The position numbers were made by a program, and so were the translations under genes. The notes beneath the pieces are model-generated. The model was not told where the DNA came from. It searched no databases and saw nothing but the letters and a program-made list of their open reading frames with translations. From assembly GCA_030065875.1 (NCBI GenBank), contig JASJCR010000030.1:1-55694 (forward strand): a stretch of DNA of 55,694 bases. The letters run 5' to 3'. The first letter of the stretch is position 1; each line of letters starts with the position of its first letter. Positions 7,782 to 14,352 of this stretch are shown here, piece after piece. The stretch is from Ardenticatenaceae bacterium. GTDB taxonomy: Bacteria > Chloroflexota > Anaerolineae > Promineifilales > Promineifilaceae.

Positions 7782-8735
7782 ATGAAAAAAGATAAAGATC
7801 AACCCCAATACACATACGCCTTAAGCGAAGTGGTCTCTCGCTCTTATCGGGGAGGGAAAGACCTGAAGCGGCTGCAGCAGTTTGTGATAGAAGCCGCGCG
7901 GGTGGCCAAAAAACCGCTGGTTTACCTTCACCTGGGTGATTTGGCGTGGCGGATGTTTCGATCCCTGACCTTTGACCCTCAACGTCATATTCACCTGTGG
8001 GAAACCAAAAGCGGCGAGGTTTTGGGGTTTGCCTGGTTTCACAGCAGCCATAACGGGGTTGATGTTCAGGTGCATCCAGGGTGGCGCGGCCGGGGCGTTG
8101 GCGGACAGATGGTGCGCTGGGCGGAGATGAAAGCTCGCCGGGAACTGCCCGATCGCGGTCGGGGGCAGGCGCTGCGCTTTTCCTGTTTTGATTTTGATCA
8201 GCAGCGGCAAAAAACGCTTATAAACCAGCGTTACCGGCCGGATCCCTTTCACTACGTCCACTTTCAGCAAAAATTGATTCCGGATATGGCCCAACCGTCC
8301 CTGCCAACCGGTTTCTCGATCCGCACCATGACCGATCATGATGTGGGTGAGCGGGCCGTGCTGCACGACGCCGCATTTTTTGCCACGGAGGTCACGTCCG
8401 GCAGCTTCGCCAGAGTAATGAAAGCCCCCGGTTATCGTCCTGAATTTGATCTAATTGCTGCCGGACCAGGCGGCCGGTTGGCCGGGTTTGCCCTGTGCTG
8501 GATCGACGACGTCAATAAGGTTGCTCTTTTTGAGCCGGTTGGGGTGCACCCCGATTTTAGGCAGCTGGGCTTGGGGAAAGCATTGGTTCTGGAAGGTTTG
8601 AGGCGCATGCAGGAGGCTGGGCTTCAGACGGCGTGGGTTTATACTGAAAAACCCAATCTGCCTGCACAGCGCCTCTATGCTCGCTGTGGATTCAAAGTGG
8701 TCGGCCGGGCGTACGACTATGTGAAACAACTTTAG
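7782..8735 (+). CDS. Tandem GNAT-family N-acetyltransferase
   Basis: A 317-residue protein with two GNAT folds. The first half contains VQVHPGWRGRGVGGQMVRWAE, the pyrophosphate-binding loop for acetyl-CoA (residues about 87-107). The second half contains VGVHPDFRQLGLGKALVLEGLRRM followed by NLPAQRLYARCGFKVVGRAY (residues about 256-311), a complete motif A/B. Both loops look intact. The acceptor substrate cannot be inferred; mycothiol-synthase-like two-domain GNATs share this layout. Convergent with the DinB gene downstream, from which it is separated by a heptamer island. Confidence 0.85.
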   Translation: MKKDKDQPQYTYALSEVVSRSYRGGKDLKRLQQFVIEAARVAKKPLVYLHLGDLAWRMFRSLTFDPQRHIHLWETKSGEVLGFAWFHSSHNGVDVQVHPGWRGRGVGGQMVRWAEMKARRELPDRGRGQALRFSCFDFDQQRQKTLINQRYRPDPFHYVHFQQKLIPDMAQPSLPTGFSIRTMTDHDVGERAVLHDAAFFATEVTSGSFARVMKAPGYRPEFDLIAAGPGGRLAGFALCWIDDVNKVALFEPVGVHPDFRQLGLGKALVLEGLRRMQEAGLQTAWVYTEKPNLPAQRLYARCGFKVVGRAYDYVKQL

Positions 8736-8740
8736 AAGTC

Positions 8741-8845
8741 CTGGGTGCTGGGTGCTGGGTGCTGGGTGCCCCTCGCCAACTTTGTCAAGCCCCCTTTCGC
8801 AGTCATCTAACTCAGGACTTTCTACTCAGGACTCAGGACTCTACT
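8741..8845. repeat. Heptamer island between convergent genes (GTGCTGG / ACTCAGG units)
   Basis: GTGCTGG is repeated at 8745, 8752 and 8759. After a unique loop, ACTCAGG, ACTTTCT, ACTCAGG, ACTCAGG, ACTCTAC follow in 7-bp phase from 8810 to 8844. The stop codon (8822-8824) and last codons of the minus-strand DinB gene lie inside the second half, so the protein tail RVLSPE is encoded by the repeat. Confidence 0.8.
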
Positions 8846-9346
8846 TGATTCCATCAAGTAAAAATACAATCCCATCTCCGTCGTTTCTCCACCCAAGTCA
8901 TGGATGAGGCGCAATATTTGAGCGCGGTGATTGGTGCCGTGGTTGACCAACGTCAATAAAAGTTCGCCCAGCATAACCTTAAACGTTACCCCGTCACCGG
9001 CCGGAACGTCGATATCCATTTCCAGCTGATCGGGTGAGAGGTTCTTGACAAAATCAAACAGCTGCTCCCCAACCTGATCCCATGTCTCACCCATAGCCTG
9101 CTGGTCGGGAATCTGTTCGATTTTGAGATATTCTGGATCATCCTGATCCGGCAGCTGCCCCAGATTGTACTGGACGATCCACCAGTCGGTAGAAAGGACA
9201 TGGAAACACTGCTCCTTGACCGAACCGATCGAGTAGCTGCATGGTGCGGTAAATTGGGCTTCTGACAGGGTCTCCACACATTCCCAAACCTTCTGATTGG
9301 CCCAATTGTGGTACTCAAACTGCTGCATTAAATCATCTTTTTGCAT
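8822..9346 (-). CDS. DinB-family four-helix-bundle protein
   Basis: A 174-residue protein of the DinB/YfiT fold, a four-helix bundle with a metal site. The three metal ligands are visible as His49 (CFHVLS), His136 and His140 (VNHGTNHRAQI). The N-terminal YHNWANQKVWE motif is also typical. Family members include thiol-dependent transferases and many damage-induced proteins of unknown role. A lone gene; GGAGAAAAGT upstream of the ATG supports the start. The C-terminal residues RVLSPE come from a heptamer repeat that extends into the coding end, which suggests a repeat invaded or expanded at the 3' end of the gene. Confidence 0.85.
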   Translation of the reverse strand: MQKDDLMQQFEYHNWANQKVWECVETLSEAQFTAPCSYSIGSVKEQCFHVLSTDWWIVQYNLGQLPDQDDPEYLKIEQIPDQQAMGETWDQVGEQLFDFVKNLSPDQLEMDIDVPAGDGVTFKVMLGELLLTLVNHGTNHRAQILRLIHDLGGETTEMGLYFYLMESSRVLSPE

Positions 9347-9390
9347 ACTTTTCTCCTGTTTTAAATTACATTGTTTGCAGAATAGAATGA

Positions 9391-9420
9391 AAATCCGTGG
9401 AAATCTGTGTCAATCCGTGG
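9391..9420. repeat. Decamer repeat (three units)
   Basis: Three units in exact 10-bp phase: AAATCCGTGG, AAATCTGTGT, CAATCCGTGG, between the dinB start and the merR end. This is the clearest short example of the window's 10-bp repeat family. Confidence 0.75.
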
Positions 9421-9451
9421 CTCCTTTTGATAGAAAATGCAATGCTGATTA

Positions 9452-10306
9452 TCAGAATCCTAACAGGCCCCCGGCGATAGGCTTGACCGGAACCTGAATT
9501 TCAACCACGGTGTTTTCCCCGTTTTCCGGATAGTCGACCTCGATCATAAACTCCCGTATTGGACCGTCCATCTGATAGTGATTCTTTTCAATCCAGCGGC
9601 CAAGGGCGTTGTAGCTGACCCCCATGTCATTAAAACCGGTATGCACGACTGTGGCCATCATTTCCACGGCCGGCCATAGGTTGGGTTTCAAGGTGTATTT
9701 CTCCGATAACACCAGGTCGGCGTCGCGCTGCGGCTTCTTAAGTGTAAAGCCGGTTTCTAAATCAAAAGTTTCCCGGTTGAGGTGTTCCTGGTGAATTAAA
9801 AAGACCGGTTTCCCCAACCGCTCCCTGTGGCCACCGGCTAGGAAATGGCCCATCATCAGATCATACAGGTCGTACATGTCGTTGATAACCGCATCCCGGC
9901 CGTGGTAAGTCAGCACAGGTTGAGGAGGAACGGTCTTTATCAACACGTCACAGCTGTTAAGCACCCCTTCCTGTTCAATTTGTTGCAGATGGACTTCCAC
10001 TCGCCGCAATCGGGCCAGTTCATCGGTCAGGGTTTGCTCGATTTGTGATTTGCGCATGAGCAGCATGCCGCGAATCTCGTCGGCCGATACCTGATCGGTG
10101 ATAAACCGCTGGATTTGATCGAGCGACAGGCCTAGCTCCTTGAGGGCCAAAATGCGGTTGAGCTGCGGCAGCTGGTCAGCCGAGTAGGTGCGGTAGCCGG
10201 TAAACCGATCAACGTGGGCCGGTTTAAACAGGCCGATCTCGTCATAGTAGCGCAGCAGCCGGCCGGATACCTGAGCAACGCGGGCAAATTCTCCAATCTT
10301 GAACAT
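9452..10306 (-). CDS. MerR-family regulator with GyrI-like effector-binding domain
   Basis: A 284-residue BmrR-like activator. From the ATG at 10306 it reads MFKIGEFARVAQVSGRLLRYYDEIGLFKPA, the MerR winged helix. A dimerisation helix follows (residues about 75-120), then a C-terminal GyrI-like ligand-binding domain (residues about 125-284). A GTG at 10312 is two codons earlier but is less likely. The promoter has the 19-bp spacer typical of MerR-controlled promoters. Its -10 box lies 6 nt before the ATG, so the mRNA is probably leaderless and the gene autoregulated. The ligand is unknown; BmrR relatives sense lipophilic cations. Divergent from the tetR gene. Confidence 0.88.
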   Translation of the reverse strand: MFKIGEFARVAQVSGRLLRYYDEIGLFKPAHVDRFTGYRTYSADQLPQLNRILALKELGLSLDQIQRFITDQVSADEIRGMLLMRKSQIEQTLTDELARLRRVEVHLQQIEQEGVLNSCDVLIKTVPPQPVLTYHGRDAVINDMYDLYDLMMGHFLAGGHRERLGKPVFLIHQEHLNRETFDLETGFTLKKPQRDADLVLSEKYTLKPNLWPAVEMMATVVHTGFNDMGVSYNALGRWIEKNHYQMDGPIREFMIEVDYPENGENTVVEIQVPVKPIAGGLLGF

Positions 10307-10312
10307 GATCAC

Positions 10313-10343
10313 AGTATAAAGGTTAACGTTACGGCAAAGTCAA
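10313..10343 (-). promoter_or_regulatory. MerR-type promoter with 19-bp spacer
   Basis: On the minus strand TTGACT (10343-10338) and TATACT (10318-10313) are separated by 19 bp. The spacer contains the dyad TAACGTTA (10323-10330). A long 19-bp spacer with an internal dyad is the mark of promoters twisted open by MerR proteins. The merR ATG begins only 6 nt after the -10 box. Confidence 0.7.
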
Positions 10344-10367
10344 GAGGAAAAGAAGTCCTAAGTTAAA

Positions 10368-10460
10368 AGACCAGAGAGAAGAGACCAGAGACTGGAGACC
10401 GCACCTCTATCTCTGGTCTCTCGTCTGTTGTCTGAAGTCTGTGGTCTGTAGTCTCTCTCC
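10368..10460. repeat. Heptamer island between divergent regulators (AGACCAG / NNNNGTC units)
   Basis: AGACCAG, AGAGAAG, AGACCAG, AGACTGG, AGACCGC run in 7-bp phase from 10368. The inverted half is TCTGGTC, TCTCGTC, TGTTGTC, TGAAGTC, TGTGGTC, TGTAGTC from 10412. It ends exactly one base before the -35 box of the tetR promoter. Confidence 0.8.
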
Positions 10461-10510
10461 TTGACAAACCATCTTTATTTTTGTATATTTTTCATTGAAC
10501 GATTGTTCAA
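10461..10510 (+). promoter_or_regulatory. tetR promoter and autoregulatory operator
   Basis: Consensus TTGACA (10461-10466), 17-bp spacer, TATATT (10484-10489). The perfect inverted repeat TTGAAC-GATT-GTTCAA (10495-10510) sits on the expected transcription start, about 10 nt before the tetR ATG. This is the usual arrangement for a self-repressing TetR protein, and the half-site GTTCAA resembles known TetR-family operators. Confidence 0.8.
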
Positions 10511-10520
10511 CGAAAAAATT

Positions 10521-11144
10521 ATGCCGAGAACACCAGCCGAAAACGAAAAAATCCGGGCGGCCGCCCGACAGGCAATTATTGACAGCGCGCTGACCCTTTT
10601 TGGTCGAAACGGATACGCCCATACCTCCATTCGGCAAATTGCCCGTGAGGCGGGCATTGCCACCGGATTAATGTATCACTACTTCGACAACAAAGAAGCG
10701 CTGCTCGTGGCGGTCCTCGACAGCTGCATAGGCGTCATCAACGAGACGGTAGGAGAAATAATGGTCAGCTACGCCCCACCTCAGCGGTTGCCGATGTTGA
10801 TGGATGGGCTGTTTGCCATATTAGCTGAGAAAAAAGAGTTATGGCAGCTGTTTAACATGCTGCGAAACCAGCCGGCGATTATGGCCGTGCTGGGTGATGA
10901 GCTTCGCCGCCACACCGCTGTCCTGCGCACCTGCTTTATCGAAGATTTGCGGGCCATCGGCCGGGAGAACGCCCAGATCGAGGGATACGTGCTCTACAGC
11001 CTGCTCGAAGGAACAATTCAGCAGTTTCTACTGCAGCCGGATGATTATCCGTTGGAAGAAGTCAAGAAAGAAATAAAAAAATATACGAGATACGAAATAC
11101 GAATTACGAATTACGAGACGCAAGATTTGGAAGATGAGCAATGA
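10521..11144 (+). CDS. TetR-family transcriptional repressor
   Basis: A 207-residue repressor starting MPRTPAENEKIRAAARQAIIDSAL. The helix-turn-helix is TSIRQIAREAGIATGLMYHYFDNKEALLVAV (residues about 33-65), with the signature YHYFDNK. The in-frame TTG at 10461 is the -35 box, so the ATG at 10521 is chosen. The C-terminal helices form a ligand pocket of unknown specificity. The last 20 or so residues (after KEIKK) include YTRYEIRITNYE, encoded by a heptamer island rather than by ancestral sequence. The SRPBCC gene follows on the same strand after about 95 bp and may be co-regulated. Confidence 0.9.
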   Translation: MPRTPAENEKIRAAARQAIIDSALTLFGRNGYAHTSIRQIAREAGIATGLMYHYFDNKEALLVAVLDSCIGVINETVGEIMVSYAPPQRLPMLMDGLFAILAEKKELWQLFNMLRNQPAIMAVLGDELRRHTAVLRTCFIEDLRAIGRENAQIEGYVLYSLLEGTIQQFLLQPDDYPLEEVKKEIKKYTRYEIRITNYETQDLEDEQ

Positions 11145-11229
11145 TCGGCGAATCATCAGCATTCGTATTTCCCTCTCGTAACTCGTATTTCCCATCTCGT
11201 ATTTCGTATTTCCCATCTCGTATTTCGTG
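11084..11229. repeat. Heptamer island overlapping the tetR 3' end (TACGANN units)
   Basis: TACGAGA, TACGAAA, TACGAAT, TACGAAT, TACGAGA occupy 11084-11118 within the tetR coding sequence. The complementary words (CTCGTA, TTTCGTA, with TTTCCCA spacers) follow at about 11163-11229, up to the ribosome site of the next gene. The second half could pair with the first to form a long hairpin between the two genes. Confidence 0.82.
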
Positions 11230-11238
11230 GAGGTTTTC

Positions 11239-11697
11239 ATGTACCAAACACAAGAATCAAAAATTATTCCAGCTTCGGCCGAATTGATATACAACATCAT
11301 TATCGATTATCACGAGGGGCACCCGGCGATTTTGCCAACCCGCTATTTCACCCATTTGGAAATTGTTGAGGGTGGGCGCGGCCTTGGCACGATCATTGAC
11401 GTAGAGATGAGCTTCTTTGGTGCCAAAGCAGCATATCACCTGGAAGTGACTGAAGCGCGGCCGTACACGCTAATGGTTGAAGAGGATAAGGCGCAGGGCG
11501 TCGTAACCTCGTTTATTCTAGACCCGCTGGACGAGAATCAGACCCGCGTGACCATCCAAACCAAAATGCCCAGCAAAGCCGGGCTCGCGGGCTGGGTTGA
11601 AAAACAAATGAATTCCTGGGTAACGAGAAAAGTTTACCGGGAAGAACTGGAGCAGCTGGCTGAATATGCCAGGACAAAATCCCGAACATTGAGCTAG
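11239..11697 (+). CDS. SRPBCC (START/Bet v1-like) family protein
   Basis: A 152-residue helix-grip protein: MYQTQESKIIPASAELIYNIIIDYHEGHPAI begins the fold, and a long C-terminal helix closes the hydrophobic cavity (KVYREELEQLAEYARTK). The start at 11239 is chosen over the Met at 11227 because GGAGG lies 6 nt upstream of it. SRPBCC proteins bind lipids, polyketides or small aromatics; the ligand is not predictable. It lies downstream of tetR in the same direction and ends at a strong terminator. Confidence 0.8.
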   Translation: MYQTQESKIIPASAELIYNIIIDYHEGHPAILPTRYFTHLEIVEGGRGLGTIIDVEMSFFGAKAAYHLEVTEARPYTLMVEEDKAQGVVTSFILDPLDENQTRVTIQTKMPSKAGLAGWVEKQMNSWVTRKVYREELEQLAEYARTKSRTLS

Positions 11698-11703
11698 AAG
11701 CAA

Positions 11704-11766
11704 AAAAAGCCCCCTTCCTTACGTCGGTTCGGGGGCGGATAGGTAGCTTGATAAATGAGGGCTTTT
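11704..11766 (+). terminator. Terminator of the SRPBCC gene
   Basis: AAAAAGCCC just after the stop codon pairs with GGGCTTTTT (11758-11766), with an internal CCCCC...GGGGG stem, and the T-run follows immediately. Typical of Rho-independent termination. Confidence 0.6.
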
Positions 11767-11774
11767 TAGTACGC

Positions 11775-11940
11775 CAAATCCCCCTCCCGCGTCGGGAGGA
11801 GGTTAGGGGGTGGGTCTTTTGGCTACCCCTCCCCCAGCCCCTCCCCGGGTCGGGGAGGAGCTTGTCGGATCGTTTGAGGGCGGAATTTTTACCTGTCCGC
11901 CCCTGATCCGCGTTGGGAGGAGGTTAGTGGATGGGTGTTT
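11775..11940. repeat. C-run/G-run palindrome family, three modules
   Basis: Three related modules in about 165 bp: CCTCCCGCGTCGGGAGG (near 11783), CCTCCCCGGGTCGGGGAGG (near 11841) and a G-rich half CGTTGGGAGGAGG (near 11911). They are linked by GGTTAGGGGGTGGGT and CCCCTCCCCCAGCCCC. This is the same family as the cluster at 7651-7754. No gene is present here. Confidence 0.7.
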
Positions 11941-11959
11941 GTAGATCAACTACCCCCCT

Positions 11960-12553
11960 CTATTTGTTGAGCATAATCTTAACCCGAAGGTTTACCCCTT
12001 CAGAAGCATTCAGCCCCAGTAGAACCTGCTCGCTTTCACCGCGGGCGTCGCTGTATTCGCCGGTGCCGCCGGTGATCGCCCGGGCAACCGCTTCACCCAC
12101 ATCTGCCAGCTCATAGCCGGTCGTGGTGATGGTTTGTGCCCCGGCTTTGTCGCCAATCTGGAAAAATTGAGTGGAGAAAACCCATACCCCGCTGGTGGCA
12201 TGCGCCGCATCGTTGATCATATACCCTTCACAAATCCATTCCCCAATTACCTGGTCGGGAAATTCGGGAGAGCCATCCGGATTGACACCGCTGCCATCGG
12301 TTAGGGTGCCGGCCGGATAAATATATCCGCGGGTGATGAAGTTGCTGCCATCGGCCGGAAAGCCATCGTCAAAAACGATATCCTGATTAAAAATGAAGCG
12401 GCTCATGTCTTCAGCCACGTCAAATTCGAGCATTTCGGGCTGTTGGGCTTCAGCCGCATTACCAAAAGAGAGCGCGGCCGCAGCCACGGCGATCGCGGCC
12501 ACAATCAGGCCGGCAATCATTAAAATTACAGATCGGTTTGTTTTAATATTCAT
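11960..12553 (-). CDS. Secreted allene-oxide-cyclase/dirigent-like barrel protein
   Basis: A 197-residue exported protein. An N-terminal signal segment (SVILMIAGLIVAAIAVAAAA, cleaved after a region ending NAAEAQ) precedes about 155 residues rich in beta strands. The pattern FVFD-like start, RGYIYPAGTL, GEWICEGYMI, TTTGYELADVGEAVARAITGGTGEYSDARGESEQVLLGLN resembles the dirigent/allene-oxide-cyclase barrel, where the GGTGxY(S/A)xARG motif is conserved. Such proteins guide the stereochemistry of radical coupling in plants; in bacteria the role is mostly unknown. It is a lone gene, and the assignment rests on the motif only. Confidence 0.62.
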   Translation of the reverse strand: MNIKTNRSVILMIAGLIVAAIAVAAAALSFGNAAEAQQPEMLEFDVAEDMSRFIFNQDIVFDDGFPADGSNFITRGYIYPAGTLTDGSGVNPDGSPEFPDQVIGEWICEGYMINDAAHATSGVWVFSTQFFQIGDKAGAQTITTTGYELADVGEAVARAITGGTGEYSDARGESEQVLLGLNASEGVNLRVKIMLNK

Positions 12554-12580
12554 TTTCTTTTTTCCTTTATTTAATTTTTC

Positions 12581-12667
12581 GGCCGCGGATGGCGCAGATT
12601 AACGCAGATTTTCTTTTTATTGTGCGAAAATCTGCGAACCTTTGGTTCACCCGGTCCGCGGACAAAT
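12581..12667. repeat. Decamer repeat with inverted half
   Basis: GGCCGCGGAT, GGCGCAGATT, AACGCAGATT in exact 10-bp phase (12581-12610). The complementary GAAAATCTGCGAACC and GGTCCGCGGAC follow downstream to about 12662. It lies directly upstream of the secreted barrel gene. Confidence 0.75.
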
Positions 12668-12703
12668 TAATTGATAATTTTGCAATCTGAATCCCATTAC
12701 TTA

Positions 12704-12731
12704 GGACTCAGCACTCAGCACTTTTAACTTC
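12704..12731. repeat. Short heptamer island at the FAD-oxidase stop codon
   Basis: GGACTCA, GCACTCA, GCACTTT, TAACTTC in 7-bp phase. The last unit contains the stop codon of the minus-strand FAD oxidoreductase gene. Confidence 0.5.
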
Positions 12732-14142
12732 TGTCTTTCTGCGGTTTGACATTCTGATTTGAGCTAAAAAAGTTTTCCGGATCGTATTTTTCCTTGAGCT
12801 TCGCCAGCCGGCCGTAGTTGGAGCCAAACGAGCGAATCATCATCTCATCCCCCTCTTCCTGAAAACCGGGGAAGTTGAGATAGCTGCTGCCGTCTGAAAA
12901 CGGCTTCATGTCCTCAATCAGGCCGCGCAGCCAGGCCAGGTTGGCCACATCATCGGCCGCGTCAACCCAGTTGGCTTCCCCGCCGAGCATGAAGGCCGCG
13001 TCGCGGCCAAAAAAGGCGCTGTCATCCGCACCGACCCGTTTTACCGCGCCGCCGATATGCCAGAGGTCAATGGTGCTAAAGGGAGATGGCTGGGAATGAG
13101 CGTATTTGACGATCGTATCGACGGCCGCGTCGTCAAGCTCGGTCAAATTGAGGGATTTCCAGTAGTAGCGCAGCCCGTTTGGATAATCCTCGTCAAACAT
13201 CTGCTGGGCCTCGACATACGGCTTAACGCCGCTAAAATCGAGCAGCGGCGTCCCGAATGAGAGCAGCGGCTCAAGCGCTTTTTGTCCGTCTTCAGGCGCA
13301 CCGGCATATACTCCGGCATAAAGCACAAAGGGCACGTTGTGCACCTCTTCCGGAAAATGTTCATCTTCCGGAAACCTGCCGCAGGCCATAAGCGTGCTAA
13401 TTTCATCAGGGGCGGTGGCGGAAAAGTCGCGATACAATTCAATCGCCTTTTTCATTTTCTCCCCCCGGCCGTCGTGAAACGCAAAAACCAACATCACTTC
13501 CGGGCCGACCGGATGAGCCCGAAAGACAAATTCGGTCACGATGCCAAAGTTGCCGCCGCCGCCGCGCAGACCCCATAAAAGGTCGACATGTTCCGTTTCA
13601 CTCACGGTGAGGGTTTCGCCGGCGGCCGTTACAACCGTGGCCCCGATCAAATTGTCACAGCTCAGCCCGTATTTATTGCGCAGGAAGCCGTATCCTCCAC
13701 CAAGCGTCAAGCCGGCAATACCGGTCGCGGAAACGACACCGGTCGGGACGGCCAAACCGTATTCTTGAGTGGCCGCATCGAGAACGCCTAGCGTCGTTCC
13801 CCCACCGACTCGCACGATACGGGCTTCCGGATCAACCAGGACTTGATTCATCAGCTGCAGATCAACCACCAGGCCGCCATCATTCATTGACAGCCCGGCA
13901 ACGTTGTGTCCACCACCGCGAACCGACAATTTGAGATGGTGGTCCCGGGCAAAATTAATCGCCTTGACCACATCTTTGCTGGTCACACATTGGGCAATCA
14001 TCGCCGGCTGGCGATCGATCATCCCGTTCCAGATTTTGCGCGCTTCCTCATAAGAATCATCATGAGGCAATATCAATCGCCCCTGAAGCGTATCCGCAAA
14101 CATCTGTAAAACATCACGTTGAATTTCTTGAGTTAAATTCAT
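12724..14142 (-). CDS. FAD-linked oxidoreductase, berberine-bridge-enzyme type
   Basis: A 472-residue flavoenzyme with an N-terminal PCMH-type FAD domain and a C-terminal BBE domain. His79 in SVRGGGHNVAG is the expected 8-alpha covalent FAD attachment. GVVSATGIAGLTLGGGYGFL and LRGGGGNFGIVTEF bind the FAD further along. The C-terminal YGRLAKLKEKYDPENFF is the BBE signature, helping to place a second flavin contact. Such enzymes oxidise sugars, alcohols or secondary metabolites with O2. No signal peptide is seen. It is divergent from a BTAD regulator with a 16-bp palindrome between the two genes, so regulation of this gene by that regulator is plausible but unproven. Confidence 0.9.
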   Translation of the reverse strand: MNLTQEIQRDVLQMFADTLQGRLILPHDDSYEEARKIWNGMIDRQPAMIAQCVTSKDVVKAINFARDHHLKLSVRGGGHNVAGLSMNDGGLVVDLQLMNQVLVDPEARIVRVGGGTTLGVLDAATQEYGLAVPTGVVSATGIAGLTLGGGYGFLRNKYGLSCDNLIGATVVTAAGETLTVSETEHVDLLWGLRGGGGNFGIVTEFVFRAHPVGPEVMLVFAFHDGRGEKMKKAIELYRDFSATAPDEISTLMACGRFPEDEHFPEEVHNVPFVLYAGVYAGAPEDGQKALEPLLSFGTPLLDFSGVKPYVEAQQMFDEDYPNGLRYYWKSLNLTELDDAAVDTIVKYAHSQPSPFSTIDLWHIGGAVKRVGADDSAFFGRDAAFMLGGEANWVDAADDVANLAWLRGLIEDMKPFSDGSSYLNFPGFQEEGDEMMIRSFGSNYGRLAKLKEKYDPENFFSSNQNVKPQKDRS

Positions 14143-14303
14143 TTTTTCTCCTTTTGCTAAACAAACCGCGCCGGGTTTGCGTAATTCGTTGTGATGGCCT
14201 CACTTTAGCGAGCCATCGTGGACAAAGAGAGGCCAAAAGCGTGGACATGGGCGTCCCACACCCGAAATGCAGCAAACCCATAACTATTTTCTTGATTCAC
14301 TAC

Positions 14304-14319
14304 CCACTAAAGTTAGTGG
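14304..14319. promoter_or_regulatory. 16-bp palindrome upstream of the BTAD regulator
   Basis: CCACTAA-AG-TTAGTGG is a 7-bp inverted repeat with a 2-bp spacer in the divergent space between the FAD oxidase and the BTAD regulator. Its position about 35 bp before the regulator start suits an operator. No direct evidence of binding. Confidence 0.4.
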
Positions 14320-14352
14320 CTTCCCTTCTCTTTCTTTTTGAAAATAAGAAAG

